The notes under the pieces: generated by a model | Database searches by the model: none | Told to the model about the DNA's origin: nothing | The model's input: only the letters and a program-made list of their open reading frames with translations | Program-made: the position numbers and the translations under genes | Shown here: one piece after another, positions 1 through 8,901 of the stretch | Layout of the letters: every line of letters starts with the position of its first letter | How positions within the stretch are numbered: position 1 is the stretch's first letter | Assembly: GCF_026738875.1 (NCBI RefSeq) | Contig: NZ_JAPQFJ010000017.1 | Coordinates: forward strand, 1-64,000 | Origin: Clostridium brassicae | Lineage (GTDB): Bacteria; Bacillota; Clostridia; Clostridiales; Clostridiaceae | DNA: 64,000 nucleotides | Direction of reading: 5' to 3'

Positions 1-120
1 AAGGGTGGCAGGTAATAGTTAAATTGCGGCTGGCGAGATTTTTATACGTGCCTTAAGGCATAATGCTGGTAAAGTGCCCTTATAGGGCTTAAGAAAAACC
101 ACCAGCTAAGCTGGTGGATA
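1..120 (+). other. Cluster of three hairpins, possible IS200/IS605 right end or TnpB guide-RNA scaffold
   Basis: Three consecutive near-perfect hairpins are visible: TGCCTTAAGGCA at 49-60, GCCCT-TAT-AGGGC at 76-88, and a 9-bp stem CCACCAGCT/AGCTGGTGG at 99-117. None of the three frames stays open. A GC-richer block with a strong terminal hairpin is what I would expect at the right end of an IS200/IS605-family element, where the tnpB guide RNA ends. No transposase is visible because the window starts here. It could equally be a terminator and structured 3' UTR of the gene to the left. Confidence 0.35.
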
Positions 121-290
121 TTTATTTATTAATTTCTCTTATTAAACTTGAAAACGTTAAGTATTAAGGATTTTATAATCAAACGTTGAATATGAAAAGG
201 AAATCAAATATAAAAAAATTATAGCCCTAAGACAAGCTATTTTCTCTTTTGGGTAGTCATTACAAAAAAAGTTAAAATAAGGGTTGAAAA

Positions 291-361
291 GTATACTTTT
301 TTAGTATACAATAAAACTATACGGTTCAGGTATACTTTAAAAAATATTTCAGAAATATAAT
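291..361 (+). promoter_or_regulatory. Promoter/operator region upstream of the acyl-CoA dehydrogenase fusion
   Basis: The hexamer GTATAC, itself a palindrome, occurs three times (292-297, 304-309, 330-335). The perfect palindrome ATATTTCAGAAATAT (344-358) overlaps a TATAAT -10 (356-361). The palindrome is CodY-like (CWG centre) but has four differences from the CodY consensus, so the regulator is unknown. A structured leader follows at 383-427: TTTAGG pairs with CCTAAA and encloses a CCTTT/AAAGG hairpin. I could not match this leader to a known riboswitch. The rest of the 1-487 gap holds no gene that I can see. Confidence 0.4.
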
Positions 362-487
362 TTATACAGTAAAACCTATTGATTTAGGTGCCTTTCAAAG
401 GTAGAAGCTTTTGATGACATGCCTAAACTAAGGAAGTTTACTAGCTACAATTTATTAAACCGTGTTAATTAAAGGGGAGGTGTATTT

Positions 488-2395
488 ATGTTTTTTAAGA
501 CTAAAGAACAACATGAAAATTTGAGGAAAAAAATTAGAGAGTTTGCTGAGGAGGAAGTTAAACCTATTGCATTTATGTTGGATCAGGAAAATAAATTCCC
601 TTCAGAAGCAGTTAATAAGTTAGCTGATATGGGTATGATGGGAATTCCATATCCCAAAAAATATGGTGGAGCAGGGCTAGATGTAATCAGTTATGCAATT
701 GCTGTTGAGGAATTATCAAGAGTAGATGGAGGTACAGGAGTAATTCTTTCTGCTCATACATCTCTGGGTGCATATCCAATTGCTGCCTATGGAACAGAGG
801 AGCAGAAGAAAAAATACTTAATTCCATTAGCAAAGGGAGATAAACTTGGAGCATTTGGTCTTACTGAAGAAAATGCTGGTAGTGATGCTGGTGGTACAGA
901 AACTACTGCTGTCTTAGAGGGAGATTACTACATTTTAAATGGTGAAAAGATTTTTATTACTAATGCAGGAGAAGCTGATATTTATATTATTTTTGCAGTT
1001 ACTACTCCTAACATAGGTACTCGTGGTATTAGTGCTTTTATTGTGGAGAAGGATTGGGAAGGATTTACTTTTGGAAAACATTACGACAAGATGGGTATCC
1101 GTTCTTCTGCAACTGGAGAATTAGTTTTCAACGACGTGAAAGTTCCTAAAGAAAATTTACTAGGAAAAGAGGGAGACGGTTTCAAGATTGCTATGTCTAC
1201 TCTAGATGGTGGCCGTATTGGTATAGCATCTCAAGCTCTTGGTATCGCTCAGGGAGCTTATGAAAATGCTCTAGAGTATTCAAAAGAAAGAATTCAGTTC
1301 GGTAAACCAATTTGTCATCAACAGACTATTGCTTTTAAATTAGCAGACATGGCAACAAAACTTAGAGCAGCTAGATTACTTATTTATAGTGCAGCAGAAC
1401 TAAAAGAAAATCATGAGCATTATAGTATGGAAGCTGCTATGGCAAAACAATATGCTTCTGATGTTTGTCTTGAAATTGTAAATGATGCTCTTCAAATATT
1501 TGGCGGAAGTGGATACATGAAAGGTATGGAAGTTGAGCGTGCTTATAGAGATGCTAAGATTTGTACAATATATGAAGGAACTAATGAGATTCAGCGTTTA
1601 GTTATCGCTTCTAGCATCATAGGTAAGATGCCTAAGAATGAGGGCTCAAATAAAATTTCTCAAAATCAACCTGCTACAGGATATCGTAAGAAAGTAATTT
1701 TCAAAACAGGAACTGCTGAAGAAAGAGTTAATGCTCTTGTAGAAGCGCTTAAGGCAGATGGCTATGATTTTACAGTTGGTATTCCTTTAGATACACCTAT
1801 TAATAAAGCTGAAAGAGTAGTTAGTGCCGGTCTAGGTATAGGGGAAAAAGAAAATATGAAGCTTATAGAAGAATTAGCAGTTCAAGCTGGTGCAGCTATA
1901 GGTTCTTCTCGTCCGGTAGCTGAAACTCTTAAATATGTACCATTAAATCGTTATGTTGGTATGTCAGGTCAGAAATTCAAAGGAAATCTTTATATTGCTT
2001 GCGGTATTTCAGGAGCAGCTCAGCACTTGAAAGGTATAAAGGATGCTTCTACAATTGTTGCTATAAATATTAATGCTAATGCTAAAATTTTCAAGAATGC
2101 AGACTATGGTATTGTAGGAGATATAATGGAAATATTACCATTACTCACTGCTGCTTTAGATAATGGAGAACCAAAGAAGGAAGCTCCACCAATGAAGAAG
2201 ATGAAGAGAGCAGTTCCGGAAAAAGTTGCTCCAACTTGGAAATATCATGTATGTAATGGATGTGGTTACGAATACGATCCTGGTGTAGGTGATCCAGAAG
2301 GTGAAGTAGCTCCAGGTACACTTTTTGAAAATCTACCTGAAGAGTGGACTTGTCCTGCTTGCGGTGAAGAAAAAGATGTGTTTATAGAAGTATGA
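488..2395 (+). CDS. Three-domain fusion: acyl-CoA dehydrogenase / ETF-alpha FAD-binding domain / rubredoxin
   Basis: A 635-residue flavoprotein with three modules. Residues 1-380 are a short-chain acyl-CoA dehydrogenase, with the catalytic-base motif YEGTNEIQ placing Glu363 in the usual position. Residues about 395-555 match the C-terminal FAD domain of ETF-alpha (SRPVAE, YVGMSGQ, GISGAAQH, ADYGIVGD). Residues 581-635 are a complete rubredoxin with Cys589/Cys592 and Cys622/Cys625. A Lys/Pro-rich linker precedes the rubredoxin. The ETF-alpha N-terminal domain and ETF-beta are absent, so electrons probably pass from substrate FAD to ETF FAD to rubredoxin iron within one chain. The start follows GGGGAGG at good spacing. 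The flavodiiron gene lies 57 bp downstream and is the likely electron acceptor. Domain assignments are sure; the physiological acyl-CoA substrate is unknown. Confidence 0.93.
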   Translation: MFFKTKEQHENLRKKIREFAEEEVKPIAFMLDQENKFPSEAVNKLADMGMMGIPYPKKYGGAGLDVISYAIAVEELSRVDGGTGVILSAHTSLGAYPIAAYGTEEQKKKYLIPLAKGDKLGAFGLTEENAGSDAGGTETTAVLEGDYYILNGEKIFITNAGEADIYIIFAVTTPNIGTRGISAFIVEKDWEGFTFGKHYDKMGIRSSATGELVFNDVKVPKENLLGKEGDGFKIAMSTLDGGRIGIASQALGIAQGAYENALEYSKERIQFGKPICHQQTIAFKLADMATKLRAARLLIYSAAELKENHEHYSMEAAMAKQYASDVCLEIVNDALQIFGGSGYMKGMEVERAYRDAKICTIYEGTNEIQRLVIASSIIGKMPKNEGSNKISQNQPATGYRKKVIFKTGTAEERVNALVEALKADGYDFTVGIPLDTPINKAERVVSAGLGIGEKENMKLIEELAVQAGAAIGSSRPVAETLKYVPLNRYVGMSGQKFKGNLYIACGISGAAQHLKGIKDASTIVAININANAKIFKNADYGIVGDIMEILPLLTAALDNGEPKKEAPPMKKMKRAVPEKVAPTWKYHVCNGCGYEYDPGVGDPEGEVAPGTLFENLPEEWTCPACGEEKDVFIEV

Positions 2396-2452
2396 TGTTT
2401 ATAAATAAGTGAATATAATAATATGTTTTTAATGTAAAGGGGGATTAAATGT

Positions 2453-3652
2453 ATGTATTGTGTTAGAAATATAACTGAGGATCTTTATTGGGTTGGTGGC
2501 AATGATCGTCGCCTTGCCCTATTTGAAAATATTCATCCTATCGAAAAAGGGGTTTCTTATAACTCTTATCTACTTTTAGATAAGAAGACAGTACTCTTTG
2601 ATACTGTGGACTGGTCAATTTGCCGTCAGTTCCTTGAGAATATTAAAACAGTTTTAGGTAACAGAACTTTAGATTATATGGTAATTAACCATATGGAGCC
2701 AGATCATGCAGCATGCATTGAAGAGATTATTCTTCGTTATCCGGATGTAAAGATTATATGTACTGAAAAAGCTTTCATGTTTATGAATCAATTTGGTTTT
2801 GGTGTAGATGGAAAAGTTATAGAAGTTAAAGAAGGCGACACTATGTCTTTTGGAAAACATAAAGTTGTATTTGTGTCTGCTCCAATGGTACATTGGCCAG
2901 AAGCTATGGTAACATACGATACTACTAATGGTGTGCTATTTTCAGCTGATGCTTTCGGATCTTTTGGTGCTTTAGATGGTAAGCTATTTAATGATGAAGT
3001 TAACTTTGACCGAGATTGGATTGATGAAGCAAGAAGATATTATACAAACATTGTAGGTAAGTATGGTCCTCATGTTCAATCTCTTTTAAAGAAGGCAAGT
3101 AGTATAGACATTAAGACTATTTGTCCCCTACATGGACCAGTATGGCGTAATGATTTGGGGTACTTTTTAGATAAATATGACAAGTGGAGTCGTTATGAAC
3201 CTGAAGAAAAAGGTGTAATGATTGTTTATGGAACAATGTATGGAAATACAGAGGCAGCTGCCAACGATTTAGCAACGAGATTAGTGAAAAAGGGAATGAG
3301 TAATGTAGTTATGTATGATGTTTCAAAAACTCATGTTTCCTATTTGATTTCTGAGACGTTTAAATATAGTCATGTGGTTCTTGCTTCTGTAACTTACAAC
3401 TTGAAGATTTATCCACCAATGCTAAACTATATAACAGATATGAAGGCATTGAATCTTCAAAAACGTACTTTTGCCCTTATAGAAAATGGTTCATGGGCTC
3501 CTCAATCTGGTAAATTGATGCGTGAACTTTTAAGTGATATGAAAGAAATGACTGTTTTAGATAATGAGATGTCAGTAAGCTCCAGTATGAAAGAAGAAGA
3601 TGGAGACTTAATGGATTCTCTTGCTGATAGCATTATAGAGTCAATGAAGTAG
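2453..3652 (+). CDS. fprA: Flavodiiron protein (A-type flavoprotein, rubredoxin:O2/NO oxidoreductase)
   Basis: A 399-residue class A flavodiiron protein, the typical length. The N-terminal metallo-beta-lactamase domain keeps all diiron ligands: His80, Glu82, Asp84, His85 (NHMEPDH), His147, Asp166 and His227. The C-terminal flavodoxin domain starts near residue 255 with the FMN loop YGTMYGNTEAA. Family members take electrons from rubredoxin and reduce O2 to water, or NO to N2O, in the cytoplasm. There is no rubredoxin domain here, but the upstream gene ends in one, so the two likely work as a pair in one transcript. The ATG at 2453 is used; the nearby ATG at 2449 is in another frame and soon hits a stop. 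Confidence 0.95.
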   Translation: MYCVRNITEDLYWVGGNDRRLALFENIHPIEKGVSYNSYLLLDKKTVLFDTVDWSICRQFLENIKTVLGNRTLDYMVINHMEPDHAACIEEIILRYPDVKIICTEKAFMFMNQFGFGVDGKVIEVKEGDTMSFGKHKVVFVSAPMVHWPEAMVTYDTTNGVLFSADAFGSFGALDGKLFNDEVNFDRDWIDEARRYYTNIVGKYGPHVQSLLKKASSIDIKTICPLHGPVWRNDLGYFLDKYDKWSRYEPEEKGVMIVYGTMYGNTEAAANDLATRLVKKGMSNVVMYDVSKTHVSYLISETFKYSHVVLASVTYNLKIYPPMLNYITDMKALNLQKRTFALIENGSWAPQSGKLMRELLSDMKEMTVLDNEMSVSSSMKEEDGDLMDSLADSIIESMK

Positions 3653-3720
3653 AGAAATTTGGCTTCCCAATGCTAGTTTTTAATTATGCAACTTCCTCAA
3701 GCAGTTAATAATACGAATTT

Positions 3721-3758
3721 AGGATCAATTCATGGATAAAATCCATGAGTTGATCCTT
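3721..3758 (+). terminator. Hairpin terminator after the flavodiiron gene
   Basis: Arms AGGATCAATTCATGGAT and ATCCATGAGTTGATCCT form a 17-bp stem with one wobble pair and an AAA loop, followed by TTTAATG. A half-copy of the dispersed TTTTTAATTATGCAA repeat lies just upstream (about 3677-3696). Confidence 0.75.
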
Positions 3759-3920
3759 TAATGTTTAGAAGTAAATAGTTATCATTATGGATTTTAAATA
3801 AAGAATATAGTCAACTAGAGTATTAATGAGTATGAAATATAAAGTAAGGATAGATTGACATAAGAACATGTGTTTGATACTATAAGTTATAAATTATTTT
3901 AATAAATAAGGAGGATACTA

Positions 3921-4595
3921 ATGGATATGGATACAAAACATAGAAAAATAATACAAATTGTTAAAGACAAATTAACTTGTTCAGCTCATAATCTAGATCA
4001 TGTATTTAGAGTTTATAATCTTTGCCTGTTACTTTCAAAATATGAGAAAGATGTTGATTTAGAGATTTTGATTCCAGCAGCATTATTACACGATATAGCA
4101 AGAGTAGAAGAGAGCGAGGATAAAACAGGAGAAATTGACCATGCTGTTTTAGGAAGTAAAATTGCTGAGGATATATTAAGAAAATTAGAATATGAAGAAG
4201 AAAAAATCCAAAAGATAAAGCATTGCATTGTAGCACATAGGTTTAGAACTGGAAACGAGCCTAATACAATAGAAGCAAAAATACTTTTTGATTCAGATAA
4301 GCTTGATATTATTGGTGCGACTGGAATTGCTCGCTCTTTTATGTTAGCAGGACAATTTGGACAAAGATTAACAGTAGATGAGTCACTTGATGACTATTTA
4401 AATAATAACACTGTAGAAAATGGTAGATTAAAAGATGTTTCTAAACATACACCTTTTATTGAATATGAAGTAAAATTAAAAAAAATTCCTCATAAACTAT
4501 ATACACAAAAAGCAAGAGAAATGGGAAATGAAAGGCTAAAGTTTATGGAAGAATATTTTAATAGGTTAAAATTAGAAATAGAAGGTACTGAATAG
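3921..4595 (+). CDS. HD-domain metal-dependent phosphohydrolase
   Basis: A 224-residue cytosolic protein of the HD superfamily, of the type seen in YpgQ/YedJ-like predicted nucleotide hydrolases. The metal-ligand series is visible: LDHVFRVYNL near residue 22, ALLHDIAR near 55, H74 and H101 in the following helices, and a later Asp in FDSDKLD near 130. No partner domain is attached. It follows AAGGAGG and begins with MDMDTK; either of the first two Met codons could be used. It stands alone between two terminators, so context adds nothing about the substrate. HD family membership is confident; the reaction is not. Confidence 0.8.
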   Translation: MDMDTKHRKIIQIVKDKLTCSAHNLDHVFRVYNLCLLLSKYEKDVDLEILIPAALLHDIARVEESEDKTGEIDHAVLGSKIAEDILRKLEYEEEKIQKIKHCIVAHRFRTGNEPNTIEAKILFDSDKLDIIGATGIARSFMLAGQFGQRLTVDESLDDYLNNNTVENGRLKDVSKHTPFIEYEVKLKKIPHKLYTQKAREMGNERLKFMEEYFNRLKLEIEGTE

Positions 4596-4717
4596 AATTA
4601 GTTTATAAAGAAAGTTTTCAAATATACTAAGTTAGAGTATTTTTATTCAAATAACAACTAAATTAATTATTGTAAAATTAGTTTTGTTTGAATCCATTAA
4701 AATCGAATTAAAGAATA

Positions 4718-4760
4718 AATCTCTATGGATGATAATGTTCATCTTTAGAGATTTTTTTAA
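4718..4760 (+). terminator. Rho-independent terminator after the HD-domain gene
   Basis: Inverted repeat AATCTCTATGGATGA / TCATCTTTAGAGATT followed by a run of seven T. The remainder of the 4596-4949 gap is AT-rich and has no recognisable gene. Confidence 0.8.
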
Positions 4761-4949
4761 TCTAAAGAGGAATTTATATAATGAGAATAAATTATTTTTT
4801 CTTGAGAAAAATAAACATTAATTACATATTAAGAACAAAAGCTATATTAATGGAATTATTCCTACAATAGACAATAGAAAATTTATTAATAAAAACATAT
4901 TTCAATTTGAAAATTTTATATAACATAGAATGCACGGGAGGAGGAAGGT

Positions 4950-6560
4950 ATGCTAAAAAGGCTACTTACAAAAATGAAATATAAGAATTTAAATAAAATG
5001 CATAATTCCTTAAATAATTCTTCAAGAATTAAAGCTGTTAACCAAATTGAACCTATTCCAGAATCTATGATACAGATTAAAGAAAAATTGAATCAAGTAT
5101 TTTCAGATACTAATGATTTTATTACGAGAGAAATTACTTTGTGTAATAAATTTAATACAACTATTTTAGTTATATATATTGATGGAATGGTTAATATAGA
5201 GCTACTTGATGAAAATATCTTAAAGCCTCTAATGAATGAAAAAGTAGATTCATATTTTCAACAAGAATTCACATCAAAGGATAGTAATATAAATATTCTA
5301 AAAAAAAATGTTTTAACTTGCAGTCAGATTGAAGAGATAAAGGATTTTAAACAAATTATAAATAAGATTCTAGAAGGTAATGTTATCTTATATGTAGATG
5401 GTACCACAGTTGCATTAAGTATAAATTTGATAGAAGTAAAATCTAGAGATATTTCTGAACCTTTAACAGATCCTGTTATTCGTGGCCCAAGGGAAGGTTT
5501 TACGGAACTTTTGAGTACTAATAAAGTTATGATACGTAGAATAATTAGAAATCCTAATTTGAAATTCGAGGATATAACTTTAGGACAACAGACAAATACA
5601 ACAATCACAATATGTTATATTAAAGGGATTACTAATGAACAGATAATAGAAACTTTACGAAAAAGATTAAAGAATATTGATACTGATGCGATATTAGAAT
5701 CTGGTTATTTAGAAGAGTTTATTGAGGATGCTCCTTTTAGTGTATTTCCAACTGTTGGAGCATATGAAAAGCCGGATGTTATTTGTGGAAAGATCTTAGA
5801 AGGAAGGGTAGCCATCCTTTGTGATGGTAGTCCATTTGTTTTAACTGTTCCGTATTTATTGATTGAATCAATTCAGACTTCAGAAGACTATTACATTAAG
5901 CCAATTGTTGCTACTTTTTATAGAATAATTAGGATTATTGGTTTGTTTATTTCTATAAACTTACCTGCTATGTATCTTGCTTTAATTTCTTTTCATCAAG
6001 AAGTTATACCCTTTAAACTATTATTAACAATAATTTCCTCAAGACAGAAAGTCCCCTATTCCGCATTTACTGAATCATTTTTAATGTTACTGACATTTGA
6101 GATATTACGAGAATCAGGAATACGGATGCCTAGACCAGCAGGGTCAACAGTTAGTCTTGTTGGAGCTTTGGTGCTTGGTCAATCTGCAGTGCAAGCAGGC
6201 CTGGTCAGTACGCCTATGGTTATTGTTACTGCTATTACAGCTATTGGAGGCTTTATGTCAGGTTCTTTACTGGGAGCTATTCCAATCATACGATTAATAT
6301 TATTGATTGTATCTAATTTCACGGGATTATTAGGAATTATGGTTGTGAATATTATGATTTTAATTCATTTAAGCTCAATAAGATCTTTTGATGTTCCTTA
6401 TTTATCTCCATTTTCATCATTTAGTGGAACGGAATTAAAAGATACAGTGGTCCGTTTACCATTATGGGCTATGATTACTAGACCAAGGTCTTTAACCTGG
6501 GGAAAGATGAATAATGTAAAATACAGAACAAAAAATAATTTCCCTAAGAAAGAAGAATGA
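4950..6560 (+). CDS. Spore germinant receptor subunit A (GerAA/GerKA family)
   Basis: A 536-residue inner-membrane protein of the GerA family. Residues 1 to about 310 form the soluble N-terminal domain, including the family motif GPREGFTELL near residue 178. About five hydrophobic helices follow between 320 and 490, then a basic tail. Together with the B and C subunits it forms a receptor in the spore inner membrane that responds to small-molecule germinants. Its start follows GGGAGGAGG. Gene order here is A, C, B and a small fourth gene, all closely spaced, so this is one operon. Which of the gerA/gerK/gerX groups it belongs to, and its germinant, cannot be told from sequence alone. Confidence 0.93.
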   Translation: MLKRLLTKMKYKNLNKMHNSLNNSSRIKAVNQIEPIPESMIQIKEKLNQVFSDTNDFITREITLCNKFNTTILVIYIDGMVNIELLDENILKPLMNEKVDSYFQQEFTSKDSNINILKKNVLTCSQIEEIKDFKQIINKILEGNVILYVDGTTVALSINLIEVKSRDISEPLTDPVIRGPREGFTELLSTNKVMIRRIIRNPNLKFEDITLGQQTNTTITICYIKGITNEQIIETLRKRLKNIDTDAILESGYLEEFIEDAPFSVFPTVGAYEKPDVICGKILEGRVAILCDGSPFVLTVPYLLIESIQTSEDYYIKPIVATFYRIIRIIGLFISINLPAMYLALISFHQEVIPFKLLLTIISSRQKVPYSAFTESFLMLLTFEILRESGIRMPRPAGSTVSLVGALVLGQSAVQAGLVSTPMVIVTAITAIGGFMSGSLLGAIPIIRLILLIVSNFTGLLGIMVVNIMILIHLSSIRSFDVPYLSPFSSFSGTELKDTVVRLPLWAMITRPRSLTWGKMNNVKYRTKNNFPKKEE

Positions 6561-6570
6561 GGGATATGTT

Positions 6571-7725
6571 ATGCGATGCAAAAAAATTAAATTATTTATA
6601 ATTTGTTTAATGTTTTTTGTTCTTTCAGGTTGCTGGAATAATAAGGATTTAAGAGAAATGGGGATAGTTGTAGGAGTTAGTCTTGAGAAAGTAAACAATG
6701 ACGAAATAGAAATTACTATACAGTTAATTGAGCCAACTTTAGATGAAAAAGGGAAACAAGGAAGTAAGCATAAAACATGGCGTTCACTGTCTGCTCGAGG
6801 AAAAACTGCATTTGAAGCAAACAGAAACTTATTAACAAAGGTGAACAAACAATTAAATTATTCAAATATTCAGGTGATGATCATTGGAGAAAAACTTGCA
6901 CAAGATGGTATAGGGGATATTTTAGATTTTTTTCAGAGAGTTCATGAAATAGATAAAAGAGAAATTGTACTTATTTCAAAAGGAATAAACCCTAAAAAAT
7001 TACTTAATATAGAGCCAGCAGAAGAAGATGCTTCTGCCTTAGAAATTATTCAAATAGTAAAAAATACTTCTAAATTGGCATCCATAAGAAAAACAACTAT
7101 ACATGATTTAATACTAAATGTTGCTGAAGAAAATAATTCTGTAATTGGTATGGTGAAAATTTTAGAAGTAAATGAAAAGTTGACAACGGAAAATTTAGAT
7201 TTTATGGGAGCGGCAGTTTTTAACAAGGATAAACTAGCTGGGTGGTTAAGTCCAAGTGAGAGTTATGGTTTTTCCATTATAGATAATAAATTTAAAAACC
7301 CAATTATAAATGTCTTAAATCCACTAAATTCTGATAAAAAGGTAACAATAGAAATTACCAAATGTGTGACTAAAAAAAGTGTATTATTTAATAATACTAA
7401 ACCTATCCTTTGTGTAGAAGTAAGTGCAGAGGGGAAAATGGTGGAACAACATGGAAAGGGAGATTTAACTTCAGCTAATAAAATTAAGGCTTTAGAATTA
7501 GAAACTGCAGAAGAAATAAAAAAAATAGTTGATAACTCAATAAAGAATGCTCAAGAAAACTTACATATTGATATTTTTGGTTTTAGTAAAGTTATTCATA
7601 GCAAAGATTTAACCTATTGGAGAGAAGTTAAAAATAATTGGGATCAAGTATTTTGTGATTTGCCTGTAGATATAAAAGTACAATATAAAAATAAGGAGAT
7701 GGGATTTATAAAGAAGCATATATGA
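6571..7725 (+). CDS. Spore germinant receptor lipoprotein subunit C (Ger(x)C family)
   Basis: A 384-residue lipoprotein. The signal peptide ends in the lipobox LSGC with lipidated Cys21, directly followed by WNNKDLREMG, the conserved start of mature Ger(x)C proteins (CW-N-relE type). The rest is the three-domain GerAC ectodomain on the outer face of the spore inner membrane. It begins 11 bp after the A subunit stop and has its own GAGGGATATGTT ribosome site. The family is certain; the specific receptor name is not. Confidence 0.93.
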   Translation: MRCKKIKLFIICLMFFVLSGCWNNKDLREMGIVVGVSLEKVNNDEIEITIQLIEPTLDEKGKQGSKHKTWRSLSARGKTAFEANRNLLTKVNKQLNYSNIQVMIIGEKLAQDGIGDILDFFQRVHEIDKREIVLISKGINPKKLLNIEPAEEDASALEIIQIVKNTSKLASIRKTTIHDLILNVAEENNSVIGMVKILEVNEKLTTENLDFMGAAVFNKDKLAGWLSPSESYGFSIIDNKFKNPIINVLNPLNSDKKVTIEITKCVTKKSVLFNNTKPILCVEVSAEGKMVEQHGKGDLTSANKIKALELETAEEIKKIVDNSIKNAQENLHIDIFGFSKVIHSKDLTYWREVKNNWDQVFCDLPVDIKVQYKNKEMGFIKKHI

Positions 7726-7783
7726 CAATAAAGATTTAGATATATAGTTCATAAGTAAATATATTTTTGATTGGAGAAGATAT

Positions 7784-8875
7784 ATGAAGAAATTTGAAAA
7801 AATATCTGCTTTTCAACTATTTTTATGGATGTTAACTTTTACTTTTGGAGATATGTCTATTATAAATCCTGCTGTAGGCTATGGGGCAGGGCAAGATAGT
7901 TGGATAGGATTTGGTATTGGTTGGATTTTAGGAATTTTTATAATGCTAATGTATATGACAATAATTAAATTAAATCCATCTAAAACTATTATTGAGATTT
8001 TAAAAGATTGTTTTGGTAAATGTTTAGGAATTATGTTAGGGATCTGTTATATTATTTACTTTATGTATGCTAATTCTTTAGTAGTAAGAGAGTTTGGTGA
8101 ATATATATATATAATAAATTATCCGGATACTCCCATTCTGTTTATTATGGCATCATTAGTTTTTTTAGTTTCTTTTGCAGTTAAAAAAGGACCGGAAAGT
8201 ATAGCTAGAGTATATGGAATCCTTGTTTATGTATTTATTTTTTTTGTTATAATGGTGTCTTTATTATTAATACCCCATATACAGTTGACGAACATTTTTC
8301 CTATGTTAGAGAATGGATGGTACCCCATTTTTAGGAGTAGTATATCCTCAGTTGCATTTCCTTTTGGAGAATTGGTAATTTTTATGATGATTTATGATAA
8401 TGTTAATAATAATGAAAATATAAAGAAAGCTGCCTTTTCAGCTATGATGATAGGAGGAAGTATTATATTTATTACTATATTGCGTGACATAATGGTTTTA
8501 GGACCAAGTTTATTAGAAAACTTAACTTTTCCTGGGCAGACATCATCGGAATTAATACCTGATCCTATGAATATTTCACCTCTTATTGCTATTAATTTAA
8601 TAATTGGAAGTAGTGCAGAATCATCAACTTATCTTTATGCTTCAACGAAGGGAATTGCTCAATTGTTAAATTTGAATGACCATAGACCATTTGTGTTTCC
8701 TATGGCTATATTGTTGCTTATTTTATGTATGTGGAATTATCACGATATTTTTCAATTTTTTAATAGTGTATCAGAAGTATATGTTTATTTTGCTATACCT
8801 TTTCAAGTAATCATTCCATTTATTATTATGATTATTTCATTGATTAAGAAAAAAAATTTAAGTCAAAACATTTAA
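7784..8875 (+). CDS. Spore germinant receptor permease-like subunit B (GerAB/GerKB family)
   Basis: A 363-residue integral membrane protein with about ten hydrophobic helices, of the spore permease branch of the APC amino-acid transporter superfamily. It opens with KISAFQLFLWMLTFTFGD, characteristic of GerAB. This subunit carries the germinant-binding pocket in characterised receptors. It lies 58 bp after the C subunit, preceded by GGAGAAGATAT. The B-after-C order differs from the A-B-C order of B. subtilis gerA and is common in clostridia. Confidence 0.93.
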   Translation: MKKFEKISAFQLFLWMLTFTFGDMSIINPAVGYGAGQDSWIGFGIGWILGIFIMLMYMTIIKLNPSKTIIEILKDCFGKCLGIMLGICYIIYFMYANSLVVREFGEYIYIINYPDTPILFIMASLVFLVSFAVKKGPESIARVYGILVYVFIFFVIMVSLLLIPHIQLTNIFPMLENGWYPIFRSSISSVAFPFGELVIFMMIYDNVNNNENIKKAAFSAMMIGGSIIFITILRDIMVLGPSLLENLTFPGQTSSELIPDPMNISPLIAINLIIGSSAESSTYLYASTKGIAQLLNLNDHRPFVFPMAILLLILCMWNYHDIFQFFNSVSEVYVYFAIPFQVIIPFIIMIISLIKKKNLSQNI

Positions 8876-8901
8876 AGAAATAAGAGGAGTTGTATTAAAG
8901 A

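Noticed and set aside
4802-4831. SigG-like promoter (TTGAGA ... CATATTA) before the germinant receptor operon
   Set aside because: The -35 matches poorly and such -10 sequences are frequent in this AT-rich DNA, so I did not list it as a feature.
6492-6848. 118-residue minus-strand frame across the gerA-C junction
   Set aside because: Lies opposite two well-supported genes and lacks a ribosome site.
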